DNA from: Sphingobacteriaceae bacterium | GTDB taxonomy: Bacteria; Bacteroidota; Bacteroidia; UBA7662 | NCBI GenBank assembly: GCA_013824115.1 | Contig: PNNG01000022.1 | Coordinates: forward strand, 78,610 to 142,609 | DNA: 64,000 nt | Direction of reading: 5' to 3' | Part shown: one piece after another, positions 57,073 through 64,000 of the stretch | How positions within the stretch are numbered: position 1 is the first letter of the stretch | Layout: every line of letters begins with the position of its first letter | Program-made: the position numbers and the translations under genes | Notes under the pieces: model-generated | The model's input: the letters and a program-made list of their open reading frames with translations, nothing else | What the model was told of the DNA's origin: nothing | The model's database searches: none

Positions 57073-57152
57073 CCGTTGTCCGTCACCCGTCGTCTGTCGT
57101 CCGTCGTCCGTCACCCGTCACCCGTCGTCTGTCGTCCTTCACCCGTGGTCCA
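57073..57152. repeat. Heptamer tandem repeat CCGTCGT/CCGTCAC
   Basis: About 11 tandem copies of a 7-base unit C(C/T)GTC(A/G)(C/T), for example CCGTCAC, CCGTCGT, CTGTCGT. It is unrelated in sequence to the hairpin array beside it. The frames through it give artefact ORFs rich in PSPVVRHPS. Confidence 0.85.
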
Positions 57153-57178
57153 CTTTGTTGTTTTTTTGTGCACGCTAC

Positions 57179-57209
57179 TTGTCCCGCTGTTCGCTTTGTT
57201 CTATATTCG
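57179..57209 (+). promoter_or_regulatory. Candidate promoter of the gene at 57216
   Basis: TTG (57179-57181), 20 bases, TATATTCG (57202-57209), one base off TAnnTTTG. It lies seven bases before the ATG, so the transcript would be nearly leaderless. Confidence 0.45.
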
Positions 57210-57215
57210 CCCCTT

Positions 57216-57554
57216 ATGTGGCGTAAGCTAAGTATACTTTGGGCAGCTTTGAGTTTGCTGGTGGCAGCATCGGTGGTGAATGGGGTTCAGCCTGATCAAA
57301 CCAAATTGCCAGTAGAAAAAGCGGCCCCTGCCGCTGATGACCAGCAACCGCAGCAGGAGCTGAAAGGCTTGCAATTGCTTCCGCAGCAGCATGGACAAGT
57401 TTCGCTACGCGTACTTTTGCCCGCTATGCCTATTTGGAGCGTTTTTGCCGACGAAGACCGGGAAATAGAAGTGCCACGGAGCAGTATGCCCGATGCGCTT
57501 ATTGAGGCACAGCAGTTGCTTTTTACGCACATTATACCCTCTTTAGCTCCGTGA
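57216..57554 (+). CDS. Small secreted or membrane-anchored protein, unknown
   Basis: A protein of 112 residues from the ATG at 57216 (MWRKLSILWAALSLLVAASVV), a signal or anchor segment. The rest is Gln/Pro/Ala-rich with no known motif. The longer upstream start lies in the promoter region. It is 88 bases before secDF on the same strand and might be co-transcribed. Not recognised; the coding call is supported by the signal segment and the good start. Confidence 0.55.
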   Translation: MWRKLSILWAALSLLVAASVVNGVQPDQTKLPVEKAAPAADDQQPQQELKGLQLLPQQHGQVSLRVLLPAMPIWSVFADEDREIEVPRSSMPDALIEAQQLLFTHIIPSLAP

Positions 57555-57642
57555 GGACTTCCTTTTAGGTTACAGCCGCGCTTCCAGGCCTTCTGTGGAA
57601 GCATATTTCGTATTTTATTAACCAAATCATAAATCAAACAAC

Positions 57643-60600
57643 ATGAAAAGTAAAGGATTGGTCCGTTCACTCGTGATCGCCTTCGCGCTGGTATGTATTT
57701 ATCAGCTCAGCTTTACCCTGGTTTCGAGCCGGGTTGAAAGCAAGGCCCGTAAATTTGCCGGTGGTGATCCGGTGAAAGAAAAAGCCTATTTGGATTCGAT
57801 TTCCGATCAAAAGGTGTATAACCTATTGGTGAAGTCGTTCACCTACCAGCAAGTGAAAGAGCAACAATTGAATTTGGGTCTCGACTTGCAAGGCGGTATG
57901 AACGTGGTGATGGAAGTATCGGTTTCTGATGTAGTACGTGCGCTGAGCAATTACAGCAAAGACGCTTCTTTCAACAAAGCCATTGAGATGGCCGTCGAGC
58001 GTCAGCGTAGCAGTCAGCTCGATTTTGTGACCCTGTTTGAACAAGCCTACAATGAGGTGGATCCCAATGGAAAATTGGCTGCCATTTTTGCCACCCGCGA
58101 AAACCAGGGCAAAATCGACTACAACAGTTCGAATGCCCAGGTAATTGAGATGGTGCGCCAGGAGTCGGAGGGTGCCATCGACCGTTCGTTCAATATTTTG
58201 CGTACGCGTATCGACAAATTCGGAGTGACTTCTCCGAATATTCAGCGTCAGCAAGGAACTGGTCGTATTATCATCGAATTGCCTGGTGTTGATAAGCCCG
58301 AGCGGGTACGTCGCCTCTTGCAAGGAACGGCCAAACTAGAGTTTTGGGAAACCTACGAAAGCGGTGAGGTAATTGAGCGCATTTTTGAGATCAACAAAAT
58401 GTTGGCCGATAAGGAGAAGCTCGAAAAAGCGGGAACTGCCAAAGAAACGCTTACCAAGGCGGATACAGCTGCCAAGTCTGAGGTTTCGGCTGATAATGAT
58501 TTGATGCAGAAGTTAGCGGCTGCCGACACGGCTTCGGCTGCTGCGGGTGATAGCGGACAGTTGAGCGACGCTCAAGCCCGTTTAGAAAATCCGTTGTTTA
58601 GCTTATTGATGCCAGCTATTTTCCAAGGTGAAGATGGTCAAACACGCGCTATGAAAGGTCCGGTTGTAGGTACTGCCAGCGCGAAAGACACCGCCAAGGT
58701 GAATAAAATCATGGCCATGGATGAGGCCCGTGCTTTGTTACCCCGCAACCTAAAGCTGTTGTGGACGGTAAAAGGTCGTGGCGACGGTAACAAGTTCTTT
58801 GACCTGGTTGCCATCAAAACCCGCAGTAACGATGAGCGTGCTCCTTTGGAAGGTGACGTAATTACCGATGCCCGTGAAACCATCGACAATTTTGGTCAGG
58901 TAGAAGTAAGCATGACCATGAATGCCGAAGGTGCCAAAATTTGGCGTCGACTCACTGCCGACAACATCAGCAGGAGCATTGCCATTGTATTGGACGATTA
59001 TGTGTATTCATACCCCAATGTGAACCAGGAAATCAGCGGCGGTATGTCGTCGATCAGTGGTGGATTTAGCACCGAAGAAGCCAAAGACTTGGCCAACATT
59101 TTGAAGGCCGGTAAATTACCCGCTCCTGCACGCATTGTAGAAGAAGCCATTGTAGGTCCGAGCTTGGGTGCCGAAGCCATCAATGCCGGTTTGATTTCTG
59201 TAATCGGTGGTTTGTTGCTCGTATTGGTGTTTATGGTCGCGTATTACGCCAAGGCAGGCATTGTGGCCAATGTGGCTTTGTTTGCCAACATCTTCTTCAT
59301 TTTTGGGGTATTGGCTTCCTTGCAAGCGGTACTTACTTTGCCAGGCATTGCCGGTATTGTACTCACCATTGGTATGGCGGTAGATGCCAACGTGCTTATT
59401 TTTGAACGTATACGTGAAGAAATGGAGCGTGGCAAGAGTATGCGCCAAGCCATTTCCGATGGTTTCAAAAACTCGCTTTCGTCGATCATCGACGCCAACG
59501 TAACCACCCTGTTGACTGGTATCATTCTGTATTCGTTTGGTACAGGCCCCATCCGTGGTTTTGCAACTACCTTGATTGTGGGTATTCTCACCTCGCTGTT
59601 CTGCGCGCTGTTCATTACTCGACTACTCATTGAGTGGTATATGAACAAGGACAAGGAAGTGAATTTTGGCACCAAGTGGAGCATGGGGGTATTCAGCAAC
59701 TTGAATATCGACTTTTTGAGCAAGCGTAAAATGTGGTATGGCATTTCGGGTGCAGTGATTGTGGCCGGCATGATTAGCATGTTCACTCAAGGATTTAATT
59801 TGGGTGTAGACTTCAAAGGGGGTCGTTCTTATGTGGTTTCTTTTGAAGAAGGCAAACGTGCTACCGATTTGCGTTCTGCTTTGTCGGGTGCTTTCGGCAG
59901 CTCGCCTGAAGTAAAAACGTTCGGTAGCGATACCAAGTTTAAGATCACCACCTCTTACAAGATCAACGAAGAAGGCGATGAAGTAGATGCTCTGGTGGAG
60001 CAGAAGTTGTATGAAGGTTTATCGACCATTATGACCAATAAGGTGGACTTTGAAACCTTCAAGGCTGAGCGCATTTTGAGTTCGCAAAAGGTGGGGCCGA
60101 CCATTGCCGACGACATCAAAGCATCGGCTATCATGTCCATTATTTTTTCGCTGGTGGTTATATCCATTTACATTCTGATTCGTTTCCGCAAGGCGAATTA
60201 CGCCATAGGTGCCGCTGTTGCTTTGTTGCACGACGTATTGTTTGTATTGTCGATTTTCACGCTCACTTGGAAATTCATGCCATTCAGCATGGAAATAGAT
60301 CAGGCATTTATTGCTGCTATTTTGACCATTGTGGGTTATTCTATCAACGATACCGTGGTTGTATTCGACCGCTTGCGTGAATACTTAAACTTGCATCATG
60401 GCAAAGACAGCAAAGAAGTAATTAACAATGCTGTAAATAGCACCTTCAGTCGTACCATCATCACAGCCCTAACTACCATTTTGGTTGTGTTTGTGCTGTT
60501 CTTGTTTGGTGGCGAAGTAATCAAGGGCTTTACTTTTGCCTTATTGATTGGGTTGTTCGTAGGAACTTATTCTTCCATCTTTATCGCCTCGGCCATTGTA

Positions 60601-60648
60601 CTGGATACGGCGAAGTGGTTCGAAAGCAAGAAGTCTGTAAAGGGCTGA
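57643..60648 (+). CDS. secDF: Protein translocase SecDF (fused SecD and SecF)
   Basis: A protein of 1001 residues, fused as in many Bacteroidota, with about 12 membrane helices. SecD part: N-terminal helix, LGLDLQGGMNVVMEVSV, a large periplasmic P1 domain with an Ala/Lys/Asp-rich insertion (about 260-310), GPSLGAEAINAGLISVIGG, and IGMAVDANVLIFERIREE with the membrane Asp needed for proton flow. SecF part: GVDFKGGRSYVVSF, VGPTIADDIK, TIVGYSINDTVVVFDRLRE. It uses proton force to pull proteins out of the SecYEG channel, needed before T9SS export of the many secreted proteins here. Confidence 0.97.
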   Translation: MKSKGLVRSLVIAFALVCIYQLSFTLVSSRVESKARKFAGGDPVKEKAYLDSISDQKVYNLLVKSFTYQQVKEQQLNLGLDLQGGMNVVMEVSVSDVVRALSNYSKDASFNKAIEMAVERQRSSQLDFVTLFEQAYNEVDPNGKLAAIFATRENQGKIDYNSSNAQVIEMVRQESEGAIDRSFNILRTRIDKFGVTSPNIQRQQGTGRIIIELPGVDKPERVRRLLQGTAKLEFWETYESGEVIERIFEINKMLADKEKLEKAGTAKETLTKADTAAKSEVSADNDLMQKLAAADTASAAAGDSGQLSDAQARLENPLFSLLMPAIFQGEDGQTRAMKGPVVGTASAKDTAKVNKIMAMDEARALLPRNLKLLWTVKGRGDGNKFFDLVAIKTRSNDERAPLEGDVITDARETIDNFGQVEVSMTMNAEGAKIWRRLTADNISRSIAIVLDDYVYSYPNVNQEISGGMSSISGGFSTEEAKDLANILKAGKLPAPARIVEEAIVGPSLGAEAINAGLISVIGGLLLVLVFMVAYYAKAGIVANVALFANIFFIFGVLASLQAVLTLPGIAGIVLTIGMAVDANVLIFERIREEMERGKSMRQAISDGFKNSLSSIIDANVTTLLTGIILYSFGTGPIRGFATTLIVGILTSLFCALFITRLLIEWYMNKDKEVNFGTKWSMGVFSNLNIDFLSKRKMWYGISGAVIVAGMISMFTQGFNLGVDFKGGRSYVVSFEEGKRATDLRSALSGAFGSSPEVKTFGSDTKFKITTSYKINEEGDEVDALVEQKLYEGLSTIMTNKVDFETFKAERILSSQKVGPTIADDIKASAIMSIIFSLVVISIYILIRFRKANYAIGAAVALLHDVLFVLSIFTLTWKFMPFSMEIDQAFIAAILTIVGYSINDTVVVFDRLREYLNLHHGKDSKEVINNAVNSTFSRTIITALTTILVVFVLFLFGGEVIKGFTFALLIGLFVGTYSSIFIASAIVLDTAKWFESKKSVKG

Positions 60649-60667
60649 TTGACGAATTGATTTAGAC

Positions 60668-60702
60668 AAAGGGTCGTTGTTGAAAGACAGCGGCCCTTTT
60701 TT
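60668..60702 (+). terminator. Terminator after secDF
   Basis: The arms AAAGGGTCGTTGT (60668-60680) and ACAGCGGCCCTTT (60687-60699) pair fully, with two G-U wobbles, around loop TGAAAG; a T-run follows. Confidence 0.85.
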
Positions 60703-60749
60703 ATTCACGGGTACTACGATGCGTTTGGTGCGGATTTGCTATTGCCTGC

Positions 60750-61118
60750 TTATTTGCGGAAGATGAAGTAAACAGCCAGGATGAGGAAGCCGAAACCAAC
60801 CCAGTGGTTCCAACGAAACGATTCGGATTTGAAAAGGAGGGTGGTGAAGATGACAAATACCACCAGGGTGATGACTTCTTGAAGCACTTTGAGTTCCACC
60901 AACGAAAACGGACCTCCATTTTCTTTGAAGCCGATGCGGTTGGCGGGCACTTGGAAAAAGTACTCGAACAAAGCAATGCCCCAGCTGATGAAAATGATGG
61001 CAATCAGTCCCAGGTTTTGAAACCATTTCATCTCGTGAAATTTGAGGTGGCCGTACCACGCAAAAGTCATGAAGATGTTCGAAAGAACGAGGAGGCCGAT
61101 GGTGGTTAGGGCTTTCAT
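60750..61118 (-). CDS. DMT-family small membrane protein (DUF486)
   Basis: A protein of 122 residues with four membrane helices. MKALTTIGLLVLSNIFMTF, FAWYGHLKF, GIALFEYFFQVPANRIGF and FSLVELKVLQEVITL are typical of DUF486, a member of the drug/metabolite transporter superfamily. Its substrate is unknown. It is convergent with secDF. The ACACGGAG repeat lies just upstream, between this gene and the methyltransferase. Confidence 0.9.
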   Translation of the reverse strand: MKALTTIGLLVLSNIFMTFAWYGHLKFHEMKWFQNLGLIAIIFISWGIALFEYFFQVPANRIGFKENGGPFSLVELKVLQEVITLVVFVIFTTLLFKSESFRWNHWVGFGFLILAVYFIFRK

Positions 61119-61127
61119 AGGGATTAA

Positions 61128-61156
61128 AACACGGTGGACACGGAGGACACGGAGAG
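61128..61156. repeat. ACACGGAG-type intergenic repeat, copy 2
   Basis: AACACGGTGGACACGGAGG followed by ACACGGAGAG: tandem pieces of the same element as at 23825-23853, which shares GGACACGGAG. Found between two minus-strand genes. Confidence 0.55.
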
Positions 61157-61160
61157 TTTT

Positions 61161-62336
61161 TTATTCTACGTACAACATCAATCCCTTCAAGTACTCACCT
61201 TCGGGGTGGTAGATGTTGATGGGGTGGTCGTCGGCCTGGGAAAGCTGGCGCAGGATGCGCACTTCGCGGCCTGCGTCTACCGCGGCACCGAAAACGATTT
61301 TGCGGAAGAGGTCGGGCGTGATGTTTTGCGAGCAACTGTAGGTGAAGAGCAAGCCTCCGGGTGCTATTTTTTTCATGGCCACCATGTTCAGCTCTTTGTA
61401 GCCGCGGGCGGCATTGTTCACGGCCTTGGCGCTTTTGGCAAAGGCAGGTGGATCGAGTACGATGAGGTCGTACACTTCTTCGGTTTGCTTGAGGTAATCG
61501 AAACAATCGGCCGACACGCCCAGGTGTTTGGCGCCGGGAAAGTTGAGTTCCACCAGATCGTTGGCGCGGGCAATAGCGTCTTTGGAGATGTCTACCGAAT
61601 GCACTTCGCGTGCCCCGCCGGCCAAGGCATACAAGCTGAATCCGCCCGTATAGCTGAAGGCGTTGAGCACCTTTTTACCGGCGCTGAATTGTTGAGTAAG
61701 CAATCGATTTTCGCGCTGGTCGATGAAAAAGCCGGTTTTTTGTCCGGTTTCTACGTTAATATCGAACATCAAACCGTGTTCCTGCACGCGGACCGGCATG
61801 GGACAGGGCTCGGTGCGCCAGCCTTTGGGTAGCTGCACCGCCTCGAGAAAGCCTGAGTTTTCTTTTTGTTTGAGGTAGATGTGCTTAAAGCCGGCTTCCA
61901 ACAAAGCTGCTTCGAGCATCGGGTAAATGTGCTCGGTACCTTTGATGAGCACCTGGGCTACTACCACCGGACCGTACACATCGGCGATGATGCCGGGCAG
62001 AAAATCGCCCTCGGCATGCAGCAAACGGTAGCAAGTGGTGGTTTTGGGGTCGATGAGTTGGTGACGGAGATGTAAGGCACGTTCAATTTTCCCCTGCCAA
62101 AAAGCCGCATCAAATCCGGCTGCCGGTGCTTCGCCAAAATGAAAAATGCGGCAGGTAATCTGGCTTTTGGGCGAATAAAATCCATAGCCCAGCAGTTGGC
62201 CGTTGTTGGTGACCACGGCTATCACATCGCCATTTTCGGCATCGGGATAGGTTTTGATGGCGCCACTGAACACCCAGGGGTGGCGGTTGACAACAGAGCG
62301 GTCGCGGCCGCTTTTGAGGATGAGTTGAGCGAACAT
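61161..62336 (-). CDS. Class I SAM-dependent rRNA methyltransferase (RlmI-like)
   Basis: A protein of 391 residues. An N-terminal PUA domain (about 1-75; LKSGRDRSVVNRHPWVFSGAI) is followed by a Rossmann methyltransferase domain with VLNAFSYTGGFSLYALAGG (SAM loop), YDLIVLDPPAFAK (the DPPAF catalytic motif) and LLFTYSCSQ. RlmI makes m5C in 23S rRNA; the exact site here is not known. A perfect -7 box lies 4 bases before the ATG, so the mRNA is probably leaderless, and hairpin array 2 starts 24 bases upstream of the ATG. Confidence 0.92.
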   Translation of the reverse strand: MFAQLILKSGRDRSVVNRHPWVFSGAIKTYPDAENGDVIAVVTNNGQLLGYGFYSPKSQITCRIFHFGEAPAAGFDAAFWQGKIERALHLRHQLIDPKTTTCYRLLHAEGDFLPGIIADVYGPVVVAQVLIKGTEHIYPMLEAALLEAGFKHIYLKQKENSGFLEAVQLPKGWRTEPCPMPVRVQEHGLMFDINVETGQKTGFFIDQRENRLLTQQFSAGKKVLNAFSYTGGFSLYALAGGAREVHSVDISKDAIARANDLVELNFPGAKHLGVSADCFDYLKQTEEVYDLIVLDPPAFAKSAKAVNNAARGYKELNMVAMKKIAPGGLLFTYSCSQNITPDLFRKIVFGAAVDAGREVRILRQLSQADDHPINIYHPEGEYLKGLMLYVE

Positions 62337-62340
62337 GGGG

Positions 62341-62348
62341 CAAAGATA
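62341..62348 (-). promoter_or_regulatory. -7 box of the rRNA methyltransferase gene
   Basis: Reads TATCTTTG on the minus strand, the same octamer as before both tRNAs. It ends only four bases before the start codon (CCCC ATG), which suggests a leaderless mRNA. The -33 position falls in the first hairpin of array 2. Confidence 0.6.
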
Positions 62349-62359
62349 GGAAAGTGGGG

Positions 62360-62584
62360 GGCACTAGCGTGCCTGTGGATGCCCTATCGGGCTGTTAACG
62401 TACCGCAGGTGCGGTACTGGGGATGCGCTGACGCGCTGGTGATGTACCGCAGGTGCGGTACTGTGGGTGCCCTGCGGGCTGTTAACGTACCGCTGGTGCG
62501 GTACTGTGGGTGCCCTGCGGGCTGTTAACGTACCGCTGGTGCGGTACTGGTGATGCGCTGACGCGCTGGTGATGGCCTGCGGCC
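62360..62584. repeat. Hairpin array 2: 11 inverted repeats with the same 7-nt linkers
   Basis: The hairpins, in order, are GGCACTAGCGTGCC, GCCCTATCGGGC, GTACCGCAGGTGCGGTAC, GCGCTGACGCGC, GTACCGCAGGTGCGGTAC, GCCCTGCGGGC, GTACCGCTGGTGCGGTAC, GCCCTGCGGGC, GTACCGCTGGTGCGGTAC, GCGCTGACGCGC and GGCCTGCGGCC. Every one is self-complementary, with stems of 4-7 bp. Linkers between them are TGTGGAT, TGTTAAC, TGGGGAT, TGGTGAT, TGTGGGT, all 7 nt and of the same type as in array 1, whose stems differ. It lies in the 425-base gap between the rRNA methyltransferase gene (-) and abiH (+). Confidence 0.95.
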
Positions 62585-62761
62585 TGTTGTTCAAGCTGTC
62601 GTCTCGGGTAATGAATTGGAGCTGTGGGCCTGATGATGGCACATACGAGCTCATTTTGAATTTGTCATTTTATGGGTAAAGTCCCCATTATGTTAGGCGT
62701 GAAAAGCAATAAATATTAACAACGATATTGTTTTTGCTAATTGCATTGTTAATTCGCATAG
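62585..62761. other. AT-rich leader of abiH
   Basis: Begins with a possible decayed array unit (a linker-like TGATGAT between GGGCC and GGC near 62627-62640) and then becomes AT-rich up to the abiH ATG. No clear TAnnTTTG box with a -33 partner was found, and no gene. Confidence 0.5.
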
Positions 62762-63814
62762 ATGAATCGACTAATAATTATTGGCAATGGCTTTGATCTT
62801 GCACATGGACTCAGAACCAGTTATTCTGATTTTACATTATCTGTGGTCCGCAATGCTTTAGAGCAATTTGATACATATGGTACGCATAATTCTGATTCCA
62901 TCACGATTCAATACCATAAAGGATATCACGATGGATTTAACAAAATTCCCATACCCATTGATTTAGAAGAACCAAGCCAAACTCTTTCAATGTTAAAAAA
63001 TGATAAGCGCCTTTATGTGCAAGTTGGTAAATTGCTGAACTCTGGAATATCGAATCTCAACAATCTTGGCTGGGTTGATTTCGAAAGGAATTACTACCAT
63101 CAATTATTAGGTTTCAAGGTTAAAGGGAAAGAAAGCTATGATTTAACCAAAATTGAGGCGCTAAATGCTGAGTTTGGAGATTTAAAAAACAAGCTCGCTC
63201 AATATTTGCTCGATATTCAACGGTTTCGTAGCACTAAAACCATCGATGGACTAGGAGATTTATTTACAGAACCTATTAACATTAAAGGTTACCACGGTAA
63301 GCCTGACAGCATTGTATTTATGAATTTCAATTATACAAACACAGTTGAGGACTATGTGCAAAAGTGTGCGGAAACTTGTCCCACCCAAGTTACACATATG
63401 CATGGAAAGTTAGATTCGCTTGATAACCCCATTGTGTTTGGTTATGGCGATAATTTTCACGCGGAGTTTTTAAATTTAATTGAATCTGACGAAGATTGCC
63501 TGTTAGAAAATTTGAAGCCAACTAAGTACCCATTTTCAGATAGCTATCAGAATATTTTGGATTATTTAGAATTGCCTTTTGAGGTATATGTTTTTGGCCA
63601 TTCACTGGGCATGTCAGATAGAGCGCTGCTCAGGGTCATTTTTGAACACCAGCGATGCAAGAAAATAAAAATATTCTATCACCAAAGACCAGATGGGACC
63701 AATGACTACGGTCAGAAGGTTTTTAATCTCACTCGCATATTTACGGATTTGACTAGGATGAACAAAATCAATACTATTTTTAAGAAATGCTCACCAATGC
63801 CGGTTCTTCAATAA
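62762..63814 (+). CDS. AbiH-family abortive infection protein (phage defence)
   Basis: A protein of 350 residues. The N-terminus LIIIGNGFDLAHGLRTSYSDF is the AbiH signature, followed by IVFMNFNYTNTVEDYV, VTHMHGKLD, NPIVFGYGD and VYVFGHSLGMSDRALL, all in family order. AbiH proteins from Lactococcus stop phage growth by an unknown mechanism. It is a single gene with no partner in the window. Its base composition is visibly richer in A/T than its neighbours, which suggests recent transfer. It lies beside hairpin array 2 and at the start of a region that leaves the window. Confidence 0.88.
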   Translation: MNRLIIIGNGFDLAHGLRTSYSDFTLSVVRNALEQFDTYGTHNSDSITIQYHKGYHDGFNKIPIPIDLEEPSQTLSMLKNDKRLYVQVGKLLNSGISNLNNLGWVDFERNYYHQLLGFKVKGKESYDLTKIEALNAEFGDLKNKLAQYLLDIQRFRSTKTIDGLGDLFTEPINIKGYHGKPDSIVFMNFNYTNTVEDYVQKCAETCPTQVTHMHGKLDSLDNPIVFGYGDNFHAEFLNLIESDEDCLLENLKPTKYPFSDSYQNILDYLELPFEVYVFGHSLGMSDRALLRVIFEHQRCKKIKIFYHQRPDGTNDYGQKVFNLTRIFTDLTRMNKINTIFKKCSPMPVLQ

Positions 63815-64000
63815 GTGGCAAAACCAATATTGAGTTCGATCTTTTTTGTTAAACATAGATCCATATCGGATTTGCTAATTCCGTATTTAGTTTTTCAATT
63901 CTCGACGGAGTACGTACACCTGAACTAACTTTAACTGTTTTCTTAAACTCGACACCTCATATATTGTCTGCAAGGGGTATGAAAAATTTTATTTGGAGTT
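63815..64000. other. End of window, AT-rich, no complete gene
   Basis: No complete gene is seen. On the minus strand 63849-63956 is an open stretch ending in a stop at 63849-63851; translated it reads like a protein C-terminus (VSSGVRTPSRIEKLNTELAN) but it follows an in-frame stop and has no start codon. It may be a broken gene from outside the window. Confidence 0.35.

Noticed and set aside
57037-57231. Short ORFs through the heptamer repeat
   Set aside because: Low-complexity translation from a tandem repeat; the real gene starts at 57216.
62139-62654. Open reading frames across hairpin array 2
   Set aside because: Same reason; they also run into the methyltransferase gene on the other strand.

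Overview
The window is a chromosomal segment of a Bacteroidota bacterium, probably a gliding or surface-active environmental lineage. The evidence is several secreted proteins with type IX secretion (T9SS) C-terminal sorting domains, a SprB-like protein with a gliding-type C-terminal domain, a TonB-dependent receptor with a carboxypeptidase-like N-terminal domain, a fused SecDF, almost no Shine-Dalgarno sequences, and promoters of the Bacteroidota type (TTTG-N19-TAnnTTTG). No transposase, integrase, rRNA or CRISPR array was seen.

Layout. 1-2567 (-) is the N-terminal part of a large secreted beta-helix protein cut by the window edge. 2777-8278 (-) holds a DNA ligase/exonuclease repair pair, a family 9 glycosyltransferase and SppA. 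8315-12416 (+) holds folK, a deoxynucleoside kinase and a TonB-dependent receptor. 12667-14997 (-) holds a small AP2/HNH-like protein and dnaX, which carries a striking A10 slippage site. 15158-16228 (+) is the rpsF-rpsR-rplI operon. 16284-23488 (-) holds a T9SS protein, pabB, purA, a Fur-family regulator and a RelA/SpoT enzyme. 23682-27766 (+) holds tRNA-Leu, trigger factor, clpP, clpX and a flavin reductase. 27737-33313 (-) holds a PLP enzyme and three tandem paralogous secreted metalloproteases. 33428-37832 (+) holds mdh, a retropepsin-like protease, tilS, an RluD-like enzyme and a histidine phosphatase. 37837-39218 (-) holds a nucleoside phosphorylase and a DinB protein. 39318-45852 (+) holds two little-known envelope proteins, the SprB-like protein, a GNAT protein and tRNA-Lys. 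45878-48375 (-) is a two-component system. 48487-56529 holds housekeeping genes (trmN6, pdxH, yqgE, apbE, mazG, PAP2, ABC-F). 57216-60648 (+) holds a small protein and secDF. 60750-62336 (-) holds a DUF486 protein and an rRNA methyltransferase. 62762-63814 (+) is an AT-rich AbiH-family phage-defence gene.

The most unusual structure is a pair of hairpin arrays, at 56585-56993 (24 units) and 62360-62584 (11 units). Each unit is a short perfect inverted repeat followed by a 7-nt linker of the form TGnnGAy. The linker is shared by both loci, but the stem sequences differ between loci and between units while staying self-complementary. Both arrays lie between divergent genes, just upstream of a minus-strand gene whose product acts on the ribosome. 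I could not match this to a known repeat class. A second notable signal is the A10 run in dnaX: a slip in either direction gives an immediate stop just after domain III, which is the expected layout for making a short gamma-like clamp-loader subunit.

Limits. All functional calls rest on motif recognition by eye. No database search, alignment or folding program was run.
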